The notes: generated by a model not told the origin, from the letters alone. DNA of 64,000 nucleotides from Candidatus Pseudomonas phytovorans (GCA_029202525.1 CP119325.1:1253001-1317000); one strand, 5' to 3'. Counted from the first letter of the stretch, positions 54,258 through 63,513 are shown. Translations and numbers: made by a program.

Positions 54258-55613
54258 ATGAATATGCAGACCAATCCCGCCGTTCATACCAGCACCCCGG
54301 TGGTCACCGACCTGCGCGTTATCCCCGTGGCCGGCCATGACAGCATGCTGCTGAACCTCAGTGGCGCCCATGGCCCGTACTTTACCCGTAACGTGGTGGT
54401 GCTGCGTGACAGCGCCGGCAATACCGGCCTGGGCGAAGTGCCCGGTGGCGAGGCGATTCGCCAGACCCTGGAAGACGCCCGCAGCCTGGTGGTCGGCCAG
54501 CCGATCGGCCATTACCAGCGCGTGCTCAATGCCATGCGCCAGACTTTCGCCAACCGTGATTCGGCGGGTCGCGGCCTGCAAACCTTCGACCTGCGGATTA
54601 CCGTGCATGCGGTAACCGCCATCGAGTCTGCACTGCTCGACTTGCTCGGCCAGCACCTGAACGTGCCCATGGCGGCACTGCTGGGGGAGGGCCAGCAGCG
54701 CGACGCGGTGAAGATGCTGGGTTACCTGTTCTACATCGGCGACCGCCAGCAAACCGACCTGGCCTACCGCAACGAAGCGGATAGCGATGATGACTGGTTC
54801 CGCGTGCGCCATGAAAAGGCCCTTACCCCGGAAGCGGTAGTACGCCTGGCCGAAGCTGCCAAGGCGCGTTATGGCTTCAGTGACTTCAAGCTCAAGGGTG
54901 GTGTGTTGCGTGGCGATGAGGAGATGGAGGCGGTGACGGCGCTGGCCGAGCGCTTCCCTGAAGCGCGCATAACGCTGGACCCTAACGGCGCCTGGTCACT
55001 GAAAGAGGCCATTGCCCTGTGCCGCGACAAGCATCAAGTGCTGGCTTACGCCGAAGACCCGTGCGGCGCCGAAAACGGCTACTCGGGCCGTGAGGTGATG
55101 GCCGAGTTCCGCCGTGCCACCGGCCTGCCCACTGCCACCAACATGATTGCCACCGACTGGCGGCAGATGGGCCATGCGATTCAGTCGCAGGCAGTGGATA
55201 TTCCGCTGGCCGACCCGCACTTCTGGACCTTGCAGGGCTCGGTGCGGGTGGCGCAGATGTGCAATGACTGGGGGCTGACCTGGGGTTCGCACTCCAACAA
55301 CCACTTCGACATTTCGCTGGCGATGTTCACCCAGGTGGCCGCTGCGGCGCCGGGCGAGATTACGGCGATCGACACCCACTGGATCTGGCAGGACGGCCAG
55401 CGCCTGACCCGTGAGCCGCTGCGCATTGTCGACGGGCACGTGCGGGTGCCGGCGCGGCCGGGGCTGGGGGTGGAGCTGGATGAAGATCAACTGGCGAAGG
55501 CCCATGAGTGCTACCGCAACATGGGCTTGGGGGCGCGGGATGACAGTGTGGCGATGCAGTTCCTGATTCCGGGTTGGAGCTTCGATAACAAGCGGCCTTG
55601 CCTGGTGCGTTAA
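54258..55613 (+). CDS. gudD: Glucarate dehydratase
   Basis: Enolase-superfamily enzyme converting D-glucarate (and L-idarate) to 5-keto-4-deoxyglucarate. 451 residues. The N-terminal capping domain has PYFTRNVVVLRDSAGNTGLG; the barrel has catalytic lysines in FSDFKLKGG, metal ligands starting at ITLDPNGAWSL, AYAEDPCG, ATNMIATDW, and the catalytic histidine in GSHSNNHFDIS. Follows the MFS gene by 19 bases. The next enzymes of the pathway are not in this window. Confidence 0.95.
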   Translation: MNMQTNPAVHTSTPVVTDLRVIPVAGHDSMLLNLSGAHGPYFTRNVVVLRDSAGNTGLGEVPGGEAIRQTLEDARSLVVGQPIGHYQRVLNAMRQTFANRDSAGRGLQTFDLRITVHAVTAIESALLDLLGQHLNVPMAALLGEGQQRDAVKMLGYLFYIGDRQQTDLAYRNEADSDDDWFRVRHEKALTPEAVVRLAEAAKARYGFSDFKLKGGVLRGDEEMEAVTALAERFPEARITLDPNGAWSLKEAIALCRDKHQVLAYAEDPCGAENGYSGREVMAEFRRATGLPTATNMIATDWRQMGHAIQSQAVDIPLADPHFWTLQGSVRVAQMCNDWGLTWGSHSNNHFDISLAMFTQVAAAAPGEITAIDTHWIWQDGQRLTREPLRIVDGHVRVPARPGLGVELDEDQLAKAHECYRNMGLGARDDSVAMQFLIPGWSFDNKRPCLVR

Positions 55614-55622
55614 GGCTGCTGG

Positions 55623-55694
55623 CCCTTTCGCGGGTAAACCCGCTCCCACAGGGTATGTACAGTACCTGTGGGAGCGGGTTTACCCGCGAAGAGG
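55623..55694. repeat. REP pair (inverted) after gudD
   Basis: 30-bp arms at 55623-55652 and 55665-55694 of the CTTTCGCGGGTAAACCCGC type, 12 bases apart; separates convergent gudD and LysR genes. Confidence 0.87.
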
Positions 55695-55704
55695 GCGGCA
55701 CAGG

Positions 55705-56592
55705 TTATCCCTTTTCAAAAAAGGCCCGCGCCATTTCTACGAATGCCCCCAGCACCGGGTTGGGGTTGTCCCGGCAGAACGCCAGGAATATCTCCGCCTG
55801 CTGCTCCACCCCCACCAGCGGCCTGAACACCACCTGCTCCAGGCGCAACGCCTGCGCCGAGGCCGGCACCACCGCGCACCCCAGCCCCACATTGACCAGG
55901 CCCAGAATCGAGTGCGTCTGCCCCAGCTGGTGCAGGTAGTGCGGCTGCACTTCGTGCCGGGCGAACAGGTTGGCGATCCGGTCATGGAAATAACGCCCTT
56001 CATTGGCGCTGTACATCACGAACGGTTGCCCATGGAAATCGCTCGGCCTGAGCCGTTCGCGCGCTGCCAGCGCGTGCGCGGCAGGCAGGGCTGCAACGAA
56101 GGGTTCGCGGTGAATGGGCAGGTACTCCACCCGTGCGCTGGGCAATACCTGGCGCACCAGGCCAACATCGATCAGCCCTGCTTCCAGGTCATGGACCTGG
56201 GTGCTGGAGACGCGCTCGCTAAGCACCAGCTCGATATCCGGCAGTGTCTGCCCGGCGTGCACCAGCAAGCGCGGAATCATGCTGTAGGCGCCCACTGCGG
56301 TGAAGCCCAAGGTCAACTTCCCGGCTTCGCCATGGGCGATGCGCCGCGCCGACTGGCTGGCGGACTCGGCGATTTGCAGGATGCGCCGGGCGTCTTCGAG
56401 AAAGCTCGCGCCCGCCAGGGTGAGGCGCGCCTGGCGGTTGTTGCGTTCGAGCAGCAGTACACCCAACGCATGTTCCAGCAGCTGGATCTGCCGGCTCAAA
56501 GGGGGTTGGGTCATGTGCAGGCGGGTGGCGGCGCGGCCGAAATGCAGCTCTTCGGCAACGGCCACGAAGCAGCGCAACTGGTGCAATTCCAC
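55705..56592 (-). CDS. LysR-family transcriptional regulator
   Basis: 295 residues. HTH: HQLRCFVAVAEELHFGRAAT and TQPPLSRQIQLLEHALGVLL; effector domain from about residue 90. Divergent from a 2-hydroxyacid dehydrogenase gene, its likely target, across 99 bases that include the palindrome AATTCCTGAATT (56595-56606). Confidence 0.92.
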   Translation of the reverse strand: MELHQLRCFVAVAEELHFGRAATRLHMTQPPLSRQIQLLEHALGVLLLERNNRQARLTLAGASFLEDARRILQIAESASQSARRIAHGEAGKLTLGFTAVGAYSMIPRLLVHAGQTLPDIELVLSERVSSTQVHDLEAGLIDVGLVRQVLPSARVEYLPIHREPFVAALPAAHALAARERLRPSDFHGQPFVMYSANEGRYFHDRIANLFARHEVQPHYLHQLGQTHSILGLVNVGLGCAVVPASAQALRLEQVVFRPLVGVEQQAEIFLAFCRDNPNPVLGAFVEMARAFFEKG

Positions 56593-56691
56593 GATTCAAT
56601 TCCTGAATTATTCGATCCAGTATCTATATTAGACCTGTATCAATTGCAGGCCTAGCATCACGTCATGTCTCGCAACTGCTGGATGCCTACG

Positions 56692-57642
56692 ATGAACAAC
56701 AACCCTATTGAAGTGCTGTTGACGCAGCCTGTACCTGAGGCCATCGATGCCCAACTGGTCAGCGCTTATCAGGTACACCGCCTGTATCAGCAGCCCAACC
56801 CGCAAGCGCTGCTTGACGCCGTTGGCCCGCGCATTCGTGGCGTGGTCACCGGGGGCGCCAAGGGGCTGTCCAACACCTTGATGGACAAACTGCCGGCCCT
56901 GGAAATAATCGCCATCAGCGGCATCGGCACCGACGCCGTGGACCTGTGCCACGCCGCCAACCGCGGCATCCATGTCAGCACCACACCGGGCGTGCTCACA
57001 GCGGATGTCGCCGACCTGGCGATGGGGCTGATCATCAGCAGCCTGCGCCGGCTGGGCGAGGGTGAGCGGCTGGTGCGCGATGGCTTGTGGGGCAAGGTCG
57101 AGCTGCCGCTGGCGCGCCGTGTCAGTGGCATTGAATTGGGCATTGTCGGGCTTGGTCAGGTGGGTAAGGCCATCGCTCGCCGCGCCGCGGCATTCGACAT
57201 GCGCATCGCCTACAACGGCCGGCGTGAACAGCCAGGTACGCAGTACCGCTATGAGTCCGATCTGGTCGCATTGGCACGCTCGGTGGATGTGCTGGTGGTG
57301 GCCGCTGCTGCCGATGGCGGGCAGGTGCTGGTGACGGCCGAGGTGCTGGAGGCGCTGGGGCCGCAGGGTTATCTGGTCAATGTGGCGCGCGGCAAGTTGG
57401 TCGATGAACACGCGCTGGTCGAAGCGTTGCGCGAAGGGCGCATCGCCGGTGCCGGGCTGGATGTTTTTGTCGATGAGCCGCATGTGCCGCCAGCGTTGCT
57501 TGACCTGAACCAGGTCAGCCTGCAGCCGCACCGGGGCAGCGCCACGCTGCAGACCCGGTTGGAGATGGGGCGCATGGTGCTGGAAAACCTTCAAGCCTGT
57601 TTTCGCGGTGAAGTGCCGCCGAATCGGGTGATCGATCTTTAG
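56692..57642 (+). CDS. D-isomer-specific 2-hydroxyacid dehydrogenase
   Basis: 316 residues. NAD(P)-binding motif ELGIVGLGQVGKAIARRAAA near residue 150; catalytic arginine in VNVARGKLVDEHAL, glutamate in DVFVDEPHVP and histidine in LQPHRGSATL. Probably reduces glyoxylate, hydroxypyruvate or a related keto acid. Start MNNNPIEV at 56692 gives the family N-terminus; ATG 56665 in frame is an alternative. Followed after 114 bases by the GudP-like gene. Confidence 0.92.
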   Translation: MNNNPIEVLLTQPVPEAIDAQLVSAYQVHRLYQQPNPQALLDAVGPRIRGVVTGGAKGLSNTLMDKLPALEIIAISGIGTDAVDLCHAANRGIHVSTTPGVLTADVADLAMGLIISSLRRLGEGERLVRDGLWGKVELPLARRVSGIELGIVGLGQVGKAIARRAAAFDMRIAYNGRREQPGTQYRYESDLVALARSVDVLVVAAAADGGQVLVTAEVLEALGPQGYLVNVARGKLVDEHALVEALREGRIAGAGLDVFVDEPHVPPALLDLNQVSLQPHRGSATLQTRLEMGRMVLENLQACFRGEVPPNRVIDL

Positions 57643-57648
57643 GGCCCT

Positions 57649-57668
57649 TTCGCGGGCACGCCCGCGAA
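57649..57668. repeat. Single REP palindrome
   Basis: TTCGCGGGCA/CGCCCGCGAA, a solitary element just after the dehydrogenase stop. Confidence 0.75.
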
Positions 57669-57756
57669 GAGGCCGGTATAGACAACACAAGGCTCCTAGA
57701 GCCACCCCTTCTGCGTACAAGAACAATCGCTTCCACCGAGAAGCAAGAGGGTCCAC

Positions 57757-59100
57757 ATGAACAGCAAATCCGCCGTCGCTGCAACGCAGGCTGTGGCTGG
57801 GATCGGTCGCCATCGCTTCCTGGTCCTGGCACTGATCTTCGTCATCACCGTCATCAACTATGCCGACCGTGCCACCCTGTCGATCACCGGCACCAAGGTG
57901 CTCGAAGACCTCGGCCTCGACCCGGTCATGCTGGGCATGATCTTCTCTGCCTTTGCCTGGGCCTACGCCCTGGGCCAGGTGCCCGGTGGCTGGTTGCTCG
58001 ACCGCTTCGGTGCCCGCCGGGTGTACGGCATCAGCCTGATCCTCTGGTCGCTGTTCACGCTGTTGCAAGGGACCGTGGGCTGGATGGGCCTGGCCGGTGC
58101 TTCGGCGGCGGTGGCGCTGTTTTCCATGCGCTTCATGCTGGGCCTGGTGGAGTCGCCGGCCTTCCCGGCCAACTCGCGCATTGTCAGTTGCTGGTTCCCC
58201 ACCCGCGAACGTGGCACCGCCTCGGCACTGTTCAACTCGGCGCAGTACATGGCCGTGGTGGTGTTTGCCCCGCTGATGGCGTGGATGACCCATGCGCTGA
58301 GCTGGGAGCAGGTGTTTATCTGGATGGGGGTGCTGGGCTTGCTGCTGAGCGTGGTGTGGTTTCGCCTTTACCACGAACCACACAGCGCACCCGGGCTGAG
58401 CCGCGAAGAACTGGACTACATGCGCGAAGGTGGCGCCCTGGTCGACCTGGAAAAAGAACGCAAGGCCGCCAAGAGCAAACCCACCCGTGCGGAGATTGCC
58501 CAGCTGTTCACCAGTCGCAACCTGTGGGCGGTATATCTGGGCCAGTATTGCATCACCGCGCTCACCTATTTCTTTATCACCTGGTTCCCGATCTACCTGA
58601 TCAAGGGCCGTGGCATGACCATCATGGAGGCGGGCTGGGTGGCCGCGTTGCCGGCGATTTGCGGCTTCACCGGTGGCATTCTCGGTGGCTTCGTATCCGA
58701 CTGGCTGATCCGTCGTGGGGTACACCCATCCAGGGCGCGCAAGACGCCGTTCATTATTGGTATGGCACTGTCCACCAGCCTGGTACTCGCCAACTACGTC
58801 GACAGCAATGCCGCAGTGATTGCCATGATGACCCTGGCCTTCTTCGGCAAAGGCCTGGCAGCGGTCGGCTGGGCGGTGCTGTCGGATGTGGCGCCGAAGA
58901 AAATGGTCGGACTGTGCGGTGGCGTGTTTAACGGCATCGGCAACATTGCCGGCATCATCACCCCGCTGGTAATCGGCTACGTGGTAGCCAGCACTGGTTC
59001 ATTCCACAACGCACTCTGGTTCGTGGCCGCCCATGGCGTGCTGGGGATCCTCGCTTACCTGTTGCTGGCCCGGCGCTTTGAGCGCACCGGGCAGGCGTAG
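57757..59100 (+). CDS. MFS sugar-diacid transporter, GudP/GarP-like
   Basis: 447 residues and twelve helices. It strongly resembles E. coli GudP: INYADRATLSITGTKVLEDL, LGLDPVMLGMIFSAFAWAYA, GGWLLDRFGARRVYG, NSRIVSCWFPTRERGTASAL and TYFFITWFPIYLIKGRGMT, APKKMVGLCGG. Predicted to import glucarate, galactarate or a related acid with protons. Placed after the dehydrogenase and LysR, not with gudD 2 kb away. Confidence 0.9.
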   Translation: MNSKSAVAATQAVAGIGRHRFLVLALIFVITVINYADRATLSITGTKVLEDLGLDPVMLGMIFSAFAWAYALGQVPGGWLLDRFGARRVYGISLILWSLFTLLQGTVGWMGLAGASAAVALFSMRFMLGLVESPAFPANSRIVSCWFPTRERGTASALFNSAQYMAVVVFAPLMAWMTHALSWEQVFIWMGVLGLLLSVVWFRLYHEPHSAPGLSREELDYMREGGALVDLEKERKAAKSKPTRAEIAQLFTSRNLWAVYLGQYCITALTYFFITWFPIYLIKGRGMTIMEAGWVAALPAICGFTGGILGGFVSDWLIRRGVHPSRARKTPFIIGMALSTSLVLANYVDSNAAVIAMMTLAFFGKGLAAVGWAVLSDVAPKKMVGLCGGVFNGIGNIAGIITPLVIGYVVASTGSFHNALWFVAAHGVLGILAYLLLARRFERTGQA

Positions 59101-59118
59101 GCAGACGCCGGCAACAGA

Positions 59119-59143
59119 GGCCCCGGGAGACCGGGGCTTTTTT
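59119..59143 (+). terminator. Terminator of the GudP-like gene
   Basis: Seven-bp GC stem (59120-59126 with 59131-59137), GAGA loop and six T residues. Confidence 0.9.
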
Positions 59144-59158
59144 GTGGGCGGCTGATAC

Positions 59159-59270
59159 GTGTGGTGCCTGCGCAGGCAACACACATCCAAATGAAAAACA
59201 AAAGCTTCAAACGGCCCTATGGCGCGAACGGGCATGCCATTCGCGACATCCGCCGCGAATGGAAATGCCC
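59159..59270 (+). promoter_or_regulatory. Two inverted repeats in the 387-base gap before the permease
   Basis: 59159-59184 is a 26-bp palindrome with one mismatched pair (core TGCCTGCGCAGGCA). 59230-59270 is a hairpin with CCATTCGCG/CGCGAATGG and outer GGGCAT/ATGCCC pairing. Neither is followed by a U-run. The remaining bases to 59487 hold no gene that I can support. Confidence 0.45.
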
Positions 59271-59487
59271 TGTCGTGATCGAACAGCTCCGGGGCGTTCT
59301 CGTGTAATTTCCCGCAGCCCTGCAAGGCTTAAATGAAGCCCGAACCGCACGGACATGTTGCTCTGTGATGCGCGCCAAAGATCAACAACTGCGTGCGAGC
59401 AACTTGTCGACTTACTGATTTGAAAGGAGATATTTTCGCCTACGCCTGCCCGTCCATCCTTGTGTCAGCAAAAAGAGAACAACATCA

Positions 59488-60879
59488 ATGAGCACCGTGG
59501 GATCTGATGGCAACCTTGCACAAGGTTTCAAGCCTCGTCATGTAACGATGCTGTCCATTGCCGGCATCATCGGCGCCGGACTTTTCGTAGGCTCCGGGCA
59601 CGCCATCGCGGCGGCCGGGCCAGCAACCATAGTTTCTTATTTCGTGGCCGGCACCCTGGTGGTGCTGGTCATGCGCATGCTCGGCGAAATGGCCGTGGCA
59701 CACCCTGATACCGGATCGTTTTCCACCTACGCCGACCAGGCCATTGGCCGCTGGGCCGGCTACACCATCGGCTGGTTGTACTGGTGGTTCTGGGTGCTGG
59801 TCATCCCTATCGAAGCCCTGGCTGCAGGGCATGTGCTGAACGCCTGGTTCCCCCAGGTGGACAGCTGGATCTTCGCCCTGGCCTCGGTGCTGTTGCTGGC
59901 GTGTACCAACCTGTTCAGCGTGGCCAAGTACGGTGAGTTCGAGTTCTGGTTCGCCATCCTCAAGGTGACGGCGATTCTAGGTTTCATCGGCCTGGGCTTC
60001 GCCGCGCTGATGGGCTGGTTGCCCAACCGTGAGGTCAGTGGCCTGAACGGGTTGATTGCCGAGTACGGCGGCTTTGCGCCGAAGGGCTGGTCGGCGGTGG
60101 TCGGTGCGTTCATCACCGTGATGTTCAGCTTTATCGGCACCGAGGCGGTGACCATTGCCGCCTCCGAATCCAGCGACCCTTCGCGCAACATTGCCAAAGC
60201 CACCCGCTCGGTGATCTGGCGTATCAGCACCTTTTACATCCTGTCGATCTTCGTGATCATCTCGGTGGTGCCGTGGAACGACCCGCAGTTGGCAGTGGTG
60301 GGCTCGTACCAGCGTGCGCTGGAAATCATGAGCATCCCCAACGCGGCGTTCATGGTCGACCTGGTGGTGCTGGTGGCAGTGACCAGCTGCATGAACTCGT
60401 CGATCTACATTGCGTCGCGGATGATGTATTCGCTGGCCAAGCGCGGTGACGCCCCGGCCTTCCTCAACAAGACCTCCAAGGTGGGTGTACCGCGCGCGGC
60501 AGTGTTTGGCAGCACCCTGATCGGCGCAGCCATCGCTGTGCTCAACTACTTTGCGCCGAAGGGGGTGTTTGAATTTCTGCTGGCCAGCTCTGGGGCCATC
60601 GCCCTGCTGGTGTACATGGTCATCGCCATCTCGCAGCTGCGCATGCGCCGCCGCCTGGAGCGGGAGAACACCGAGCTGAAGTTCCGCATGTGGCTGTTCC
60701 CGTACCTGACCTGGGCGGTGATCATCTTCATTGCCGGGGCGCTGGCAGTGATGATGTACACGCCCGAGCACCGGGTGGAGGTGAGTTCGACATTGGGCCT
60801 GGCGATCGTGATTTCCTTCCTGGGGATCGTGACATCGCGAGGCCATGCGCAACCTGTGGGGGCGCGTACGATGGGGTGA
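59488..60879 (+). CDS. Amino-acid permease, GABA-permease (GabP)-like
   Basis: 463 residues, twelve helices of the APC family. MLSIAGIIGAGLFVGSGHAI carries the helix-1 substrate-binding GIIGAGLF, followed by MLGEMAVAHPDTGSFSTYAD and FSFIGTEAVTIAASESSDPS, features shared with E. coli GabP. Substrate is probably GABA or a related amino acid, not proven. No Shine-Dalgarno stronger than AAAGAGAA lies upstream of ATG 59488. Strong terminator after it. Confidence 0.88.
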   Translation: MSTVGSDGNLAQGFKPRHVTMLSIAGIIGAGLFVGSGHAIAAAGPATIVSYFVAGTLVVLVMRMLGEMAVAHPDTGSFSTYADQAIGRWAGYTIGWLYWWFWVLVIPIEALAAGHVLNAWFPQVDSWIFALASVLLLACTNLFSVAKYGEFEFWFAILKVTAILGFIGLGFAALMGWLPNREVSGLNGLIAEYGGFAPKGWSAVVGAFITVMFSFIGTEAVTIAASESSDPSRNIAKATRSVIWRISTFYILSIFVIISVVPWNDPQLAVVGSYQRALEIMSIPNAAFMVDLVVLVAVTSCMNSSIYIASRMMYSLAKRGDAPAFLNKTSKVGVPRAAVFGSTLIGAAIAVLNYFAPKGVFEFLLASSGAIALLVYMVIAISQLRMRRRLERENTELKFRMWLFPYLTWAVIIFIAGALAVMMYTPEHRVEVSSTLGLAIVISFLGIVTSRGHAQPVGARTMG

Positions 60880-60900
60880 TTGAGTTCACCTGGCGGTAGG

Positions 60901-60936
60901 GCAAAGGGCACCAGTGGATGGGTGCCCTTTGCTTTT
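60901..60936 (+). terminator. Terminator of the permease gene
   Basis: Perfect 12-bp stem (60901-60912 with 60921-60932), 8-base loop, TTTT. Confidence 0.88.
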
Positions 60937-60947
60937 CAGGCCGCCTG

Positions 60948-60970
60948 AAAAGTCGCACCACCGGTGCGAC
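60948..60970 (-). terminator. Terminator of the LysR gene
   Basis: Stem 60952-60959 with 60963-60970 (8 bp), followed by TTTT on the minus strand (60951-60948). A third palindrome, 60933-60951, overlaps the tails of both terminators. Confidence 0.65.
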
Positions 60971-60982
60971 AAATGTGACCGG

Positions 60983-61846
60983 TCAGGCCTTCATCATCTC
61001 GAAGTACCTCATCACCGCCGGCGCTTTCTCGAAGCGCCGGTGGATCAGGCTCAGCCACGAGCTGGCCTGGCAATCGACGACCCGACGGTAATTCACCTGT
61101 GGCAGGTTGATGCGCTGCACCACCGATTCCGGGACTACGGCGATGCCTTGTCCGAGGGATACCAGGGTAATCACGGCCACCAGGCTGCCGGGTTGTGGGC
61201 CAAGCCTGGGGACGAAGCCACCTTGCGCCGCCACTTCCAGCGTGCCGGAAATCTGCTCGGGCAGGATGAAGGTTTCGTTGGCCAGGCGCGAGGCCGGGAT
61301 CTGCGGCACTTCATTGATCCGCGAGCTGGTGGGCAGGGCGAGGACAAAACCTTCCTGGTGCAGTGCGATGGCTTGTAGTTCGTCAGGCAGCTCCATGGGG
61401 GAACGCACGTAGGCCAGGTCGAGCAAGCCGTCGCGGACCATACCGGGCAGTTCGGCCATGGGCAGTTCGCGGATATTCAGGCGCACGCCGGGGCAGGTTT
61501 CGCTGTAGCGGGCCACTTGCTGCTGGAGCATGCCCGAGTAGGCGGCCGAAGCCACGTAGCCCAGTTCGATACGCCCGCTTTCGCCACGGGCGGCCCTTTG
61601 TGCGCCCAGTTGCGCAGCGTCGAACTGGCGCACGGCGTGCTCGGCCTCGATCAGCAGCGCCTGGCCGGCGGCGGTCAGGTTGACCTCACGCTGGCTGCGT
61701 TCGAACAGGCGCACGCCCAGTTCGCGCTCCATGTCCTGGATCTGCCGGCTGAGGGTAGGCGGGGCGATGCCCAGTTGCTCGGCGGCACGGGTGAAATGGC
61801 CGTGCCGGGCGACGCAGAGGAAATAGCGGAAATGGCGGATTTCCAT
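60983..61846 (-). CDS. LysR-family transcriptional regulator
   Basis: 287 residues. HTH MEIRHFRYFLCVARHGHFTR, then PPTLSRQIQDMERELGVRLF. BenM/CatR-like effector domain begins IELGYVASAAYSGMLQ. Divergent from the DHA2 exporter gene across 125 bases, so it probably controls it. Confidence 0.92.
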   Translation of the reverse strand: MEIRHFRYFLCVARHGHFTRAAEQLGIAPPTLSRQIQDMERELGVRLFERSQREVNLTAAGQALLIEAEHAVRQFDAAQLGAQRAARGESGRIELGYVASAAYSGMLQQQVARYSETCPGVRLNIRELPMAELPGMVRDGLLDLAYVRSPMELPDELQAIALHQEGFVLALPTSSRINEVPQIPASRLANETFILPEQISGTLEVAAQGGFVPRLGPQPGSLVAVITLVSLGQGIAVVPESVVQRINLPQVNYRRVVDCQASSWLSLIHRRFEKAPAVMRYFEMMKA

Positions 61847-61971
61847 GGGTGTTACCTACAGGGTAATGATGCGGGCCGCCTGGGCTAACAACCCTGGATG
61901 CTGGCGGCGTTATGTTGAGGCAACACTACAAGGCTGGCGCGGCTGCGACCAGCCTGCTTATGGAGCCTGCC

Positions 61972-63513
61972 ATGTCTGCCCCCTCTGCACGTTTCACCTT
62001 GCTCACTGCCTCCCTGGTCTGCGCGCTGATCATCCTCGACACCAACATCGTCGCGGTCAGCCTGCCCAGCATCGCCCGCGATCTGTCGGGCTCGTTCGCC
62101 GATATCGAGTGGGTGGTCAGCGCCTACCTGCTAGCCTTCGCAGCTTGCCTGTTGCCGGCCGGAAGCCTGGCTGACCGGTTTGGCCGGCGGCGCGTGCTTT
62201 TGCTTGGCCTGGTGCTGTTCGGCATGGCCTCGTTGGCGTGTGGTGCCGCGCCCAACCTGCTATTCCTTGACCTGGCCAGGGCAGCCAAAGGTGTGGGGGC
62301 TGCGTTGTTGCTGACCTCGGCGCTGGCCGCAATCGGCAACCGCTTCCACGAGCCGCATGAACGTATGCGAGCCTGGGCTTTCTGGGGTGCCTGCATGGGC
62401 GCGACCATCACCTTTGCGCCGTTACTGGGCGGGGTGATCGCCAGCACCTTGGGCTGGCGCTGGATTTTCTACATCAATTTGCCTTTAGTGGCGCTGCTTG
62501 CGGTGATGGTGATGCGCAGTGTCGAGGAATCCCGCGACACTGCCGCAGCCCGGCTAGACCCATGGGGCAGCCTGACCTTTGCCGGCAGCCTGGGCTACCT
62601 GATCTGGGCAATGATCGATGCCAACCAGGTGGGCTGGGGCAGCGCGCAAACCCTTGGGCGGCTGGTGATCAGCGTCTTCCTGTTCGGCCTGTTCGTCATG
62701 GTCGAGCGCAACCAGGTGCGGCCGATGATCGACCTGCGGCTGATGCGCAGCGGGCGTTTCGTCGGCGCCTTGCTGGGCATGTTCGCCTACGCTGCCTGCG
62801 CCCAAGTGATGATGACCCTGCTGCCGCTGTACTTGCAGAACGGCCTGCAACTGTCTGCCCTGGCCGCTGGTGCAGGGATGTTGCCGTTCGCCATCGCCAT
62901 GCTGCTGATGCCGCGCCTGGGCATGCGCCTGGCCACCCGCTTGAGCCCGGCGCAGGTGTTTGCGCTGGGACTGGTGCTGGTGGGGGCGGGCAACTTGCTG
63001 TGTGCCTGGGCTACGCGTCTCGGCGGCTATGGTTCATTCGCCCTGGCCAGCCTGGTGTTGGGCGCTGGCGCCGGGCTGCTTAATGGCGACACGCAGAAAA
63101 ACATCATGGCCTGTGTACCCCGTGAGCGCACGGGCATGGCGTCGGGCCTAAGCACCACCACGCGCTTCGGCGCGATCGTGCTGGCCTTCGGTGTGCTCGG
63201 TGGCGTGCTGGCCGCCCGCAGTGGGCAACTGCTGAATGAGGCCTTAGCCAACGTGGCGCCCGCGCAATCGGGGCAGGTTGCCGCGATGGCCACGCGGGTT
63301 GCTGCCGGTGACCTGCATGCCGCACTGGCCATGGTCGAACCTGGCCTGCGTGAAGCGGTAGCCCCATTGGCCCGCCAGGCGTTCATCGGTGGTTTCGACG
63401 CCGTCTTGCAAACCGCTGGTTTTGCAGCGCTGCTGTTCGCCATTGTTGTCGGCGTATTGCTGTCTCGCCCGTCAATCCAGGTGGAGACCGTTATCCAACG
63501 CCCGGCGCAGTAG
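61972..63513 (+). CDS. MFS drug exporter, DHA2 (EmrB/QacA) type
   Basis: 513 residues, fourteen predicted helices. Motif D1/A: IILDTNIVAVSLPSIARDLS and GSLADRFGRRRVLLLG; motif C-like GACMGATITFAPLLGGVIAS. Predicted proton-driven exporter of toxic compounds or a metabolite. Start ATG 61972 with GGAG about 7 bases upstream; the frame could extend to 61912. Confidence 0.9.
   Translation: MSAPSARFTLLTASLVCALIILDTNIVAVSLPSIARDLSGSFADIEWVVSAYLLAFAACLLPAGSLADRFGRRRVLLLGLVLFGMASLACGAAPNLLFLDLARAAKGVGAALLLTSALAAIGNRFHEPHERMRAWAFWGACMGATITFAPLLGGVIASTLGWRWIFYINLPLVALLAVMVMRSVEESRDTAAARLDPWGSLTFAGSLGYLIWAMIDANQVGWGSAQTLGRLVISVFLFGLFVMVERNQVRPMIDLRLMRSGRFVGALLGMFAYAACAQVMMTLLPLYLQNGLQLSALAAGAGMLPFAIAMLLMPRLGMRLATRLSPAQVFALGLVLVGAGNLLCAWATRLGGYGSFALASLVLGAGAGLLNGDTQKNIMACVPRERTGMASGLSTTTRFGAIVLAFGVLGGVLAARSGQLLNEALANVAPAQSGQVAAMATRVAAGDLHAALAMVEPGLREAVAPLARQAFIGGFDAVLQTAGFAALLFAIVVGVLLSRPSIQVETVIQRPAQ

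Noticed and set aside
56629..58725. 698-codon frame opposite the dehydrogenase and GudP-like genes
   Set aside because: Spans two recognisable genes on the other strand; translation resembles no protein.
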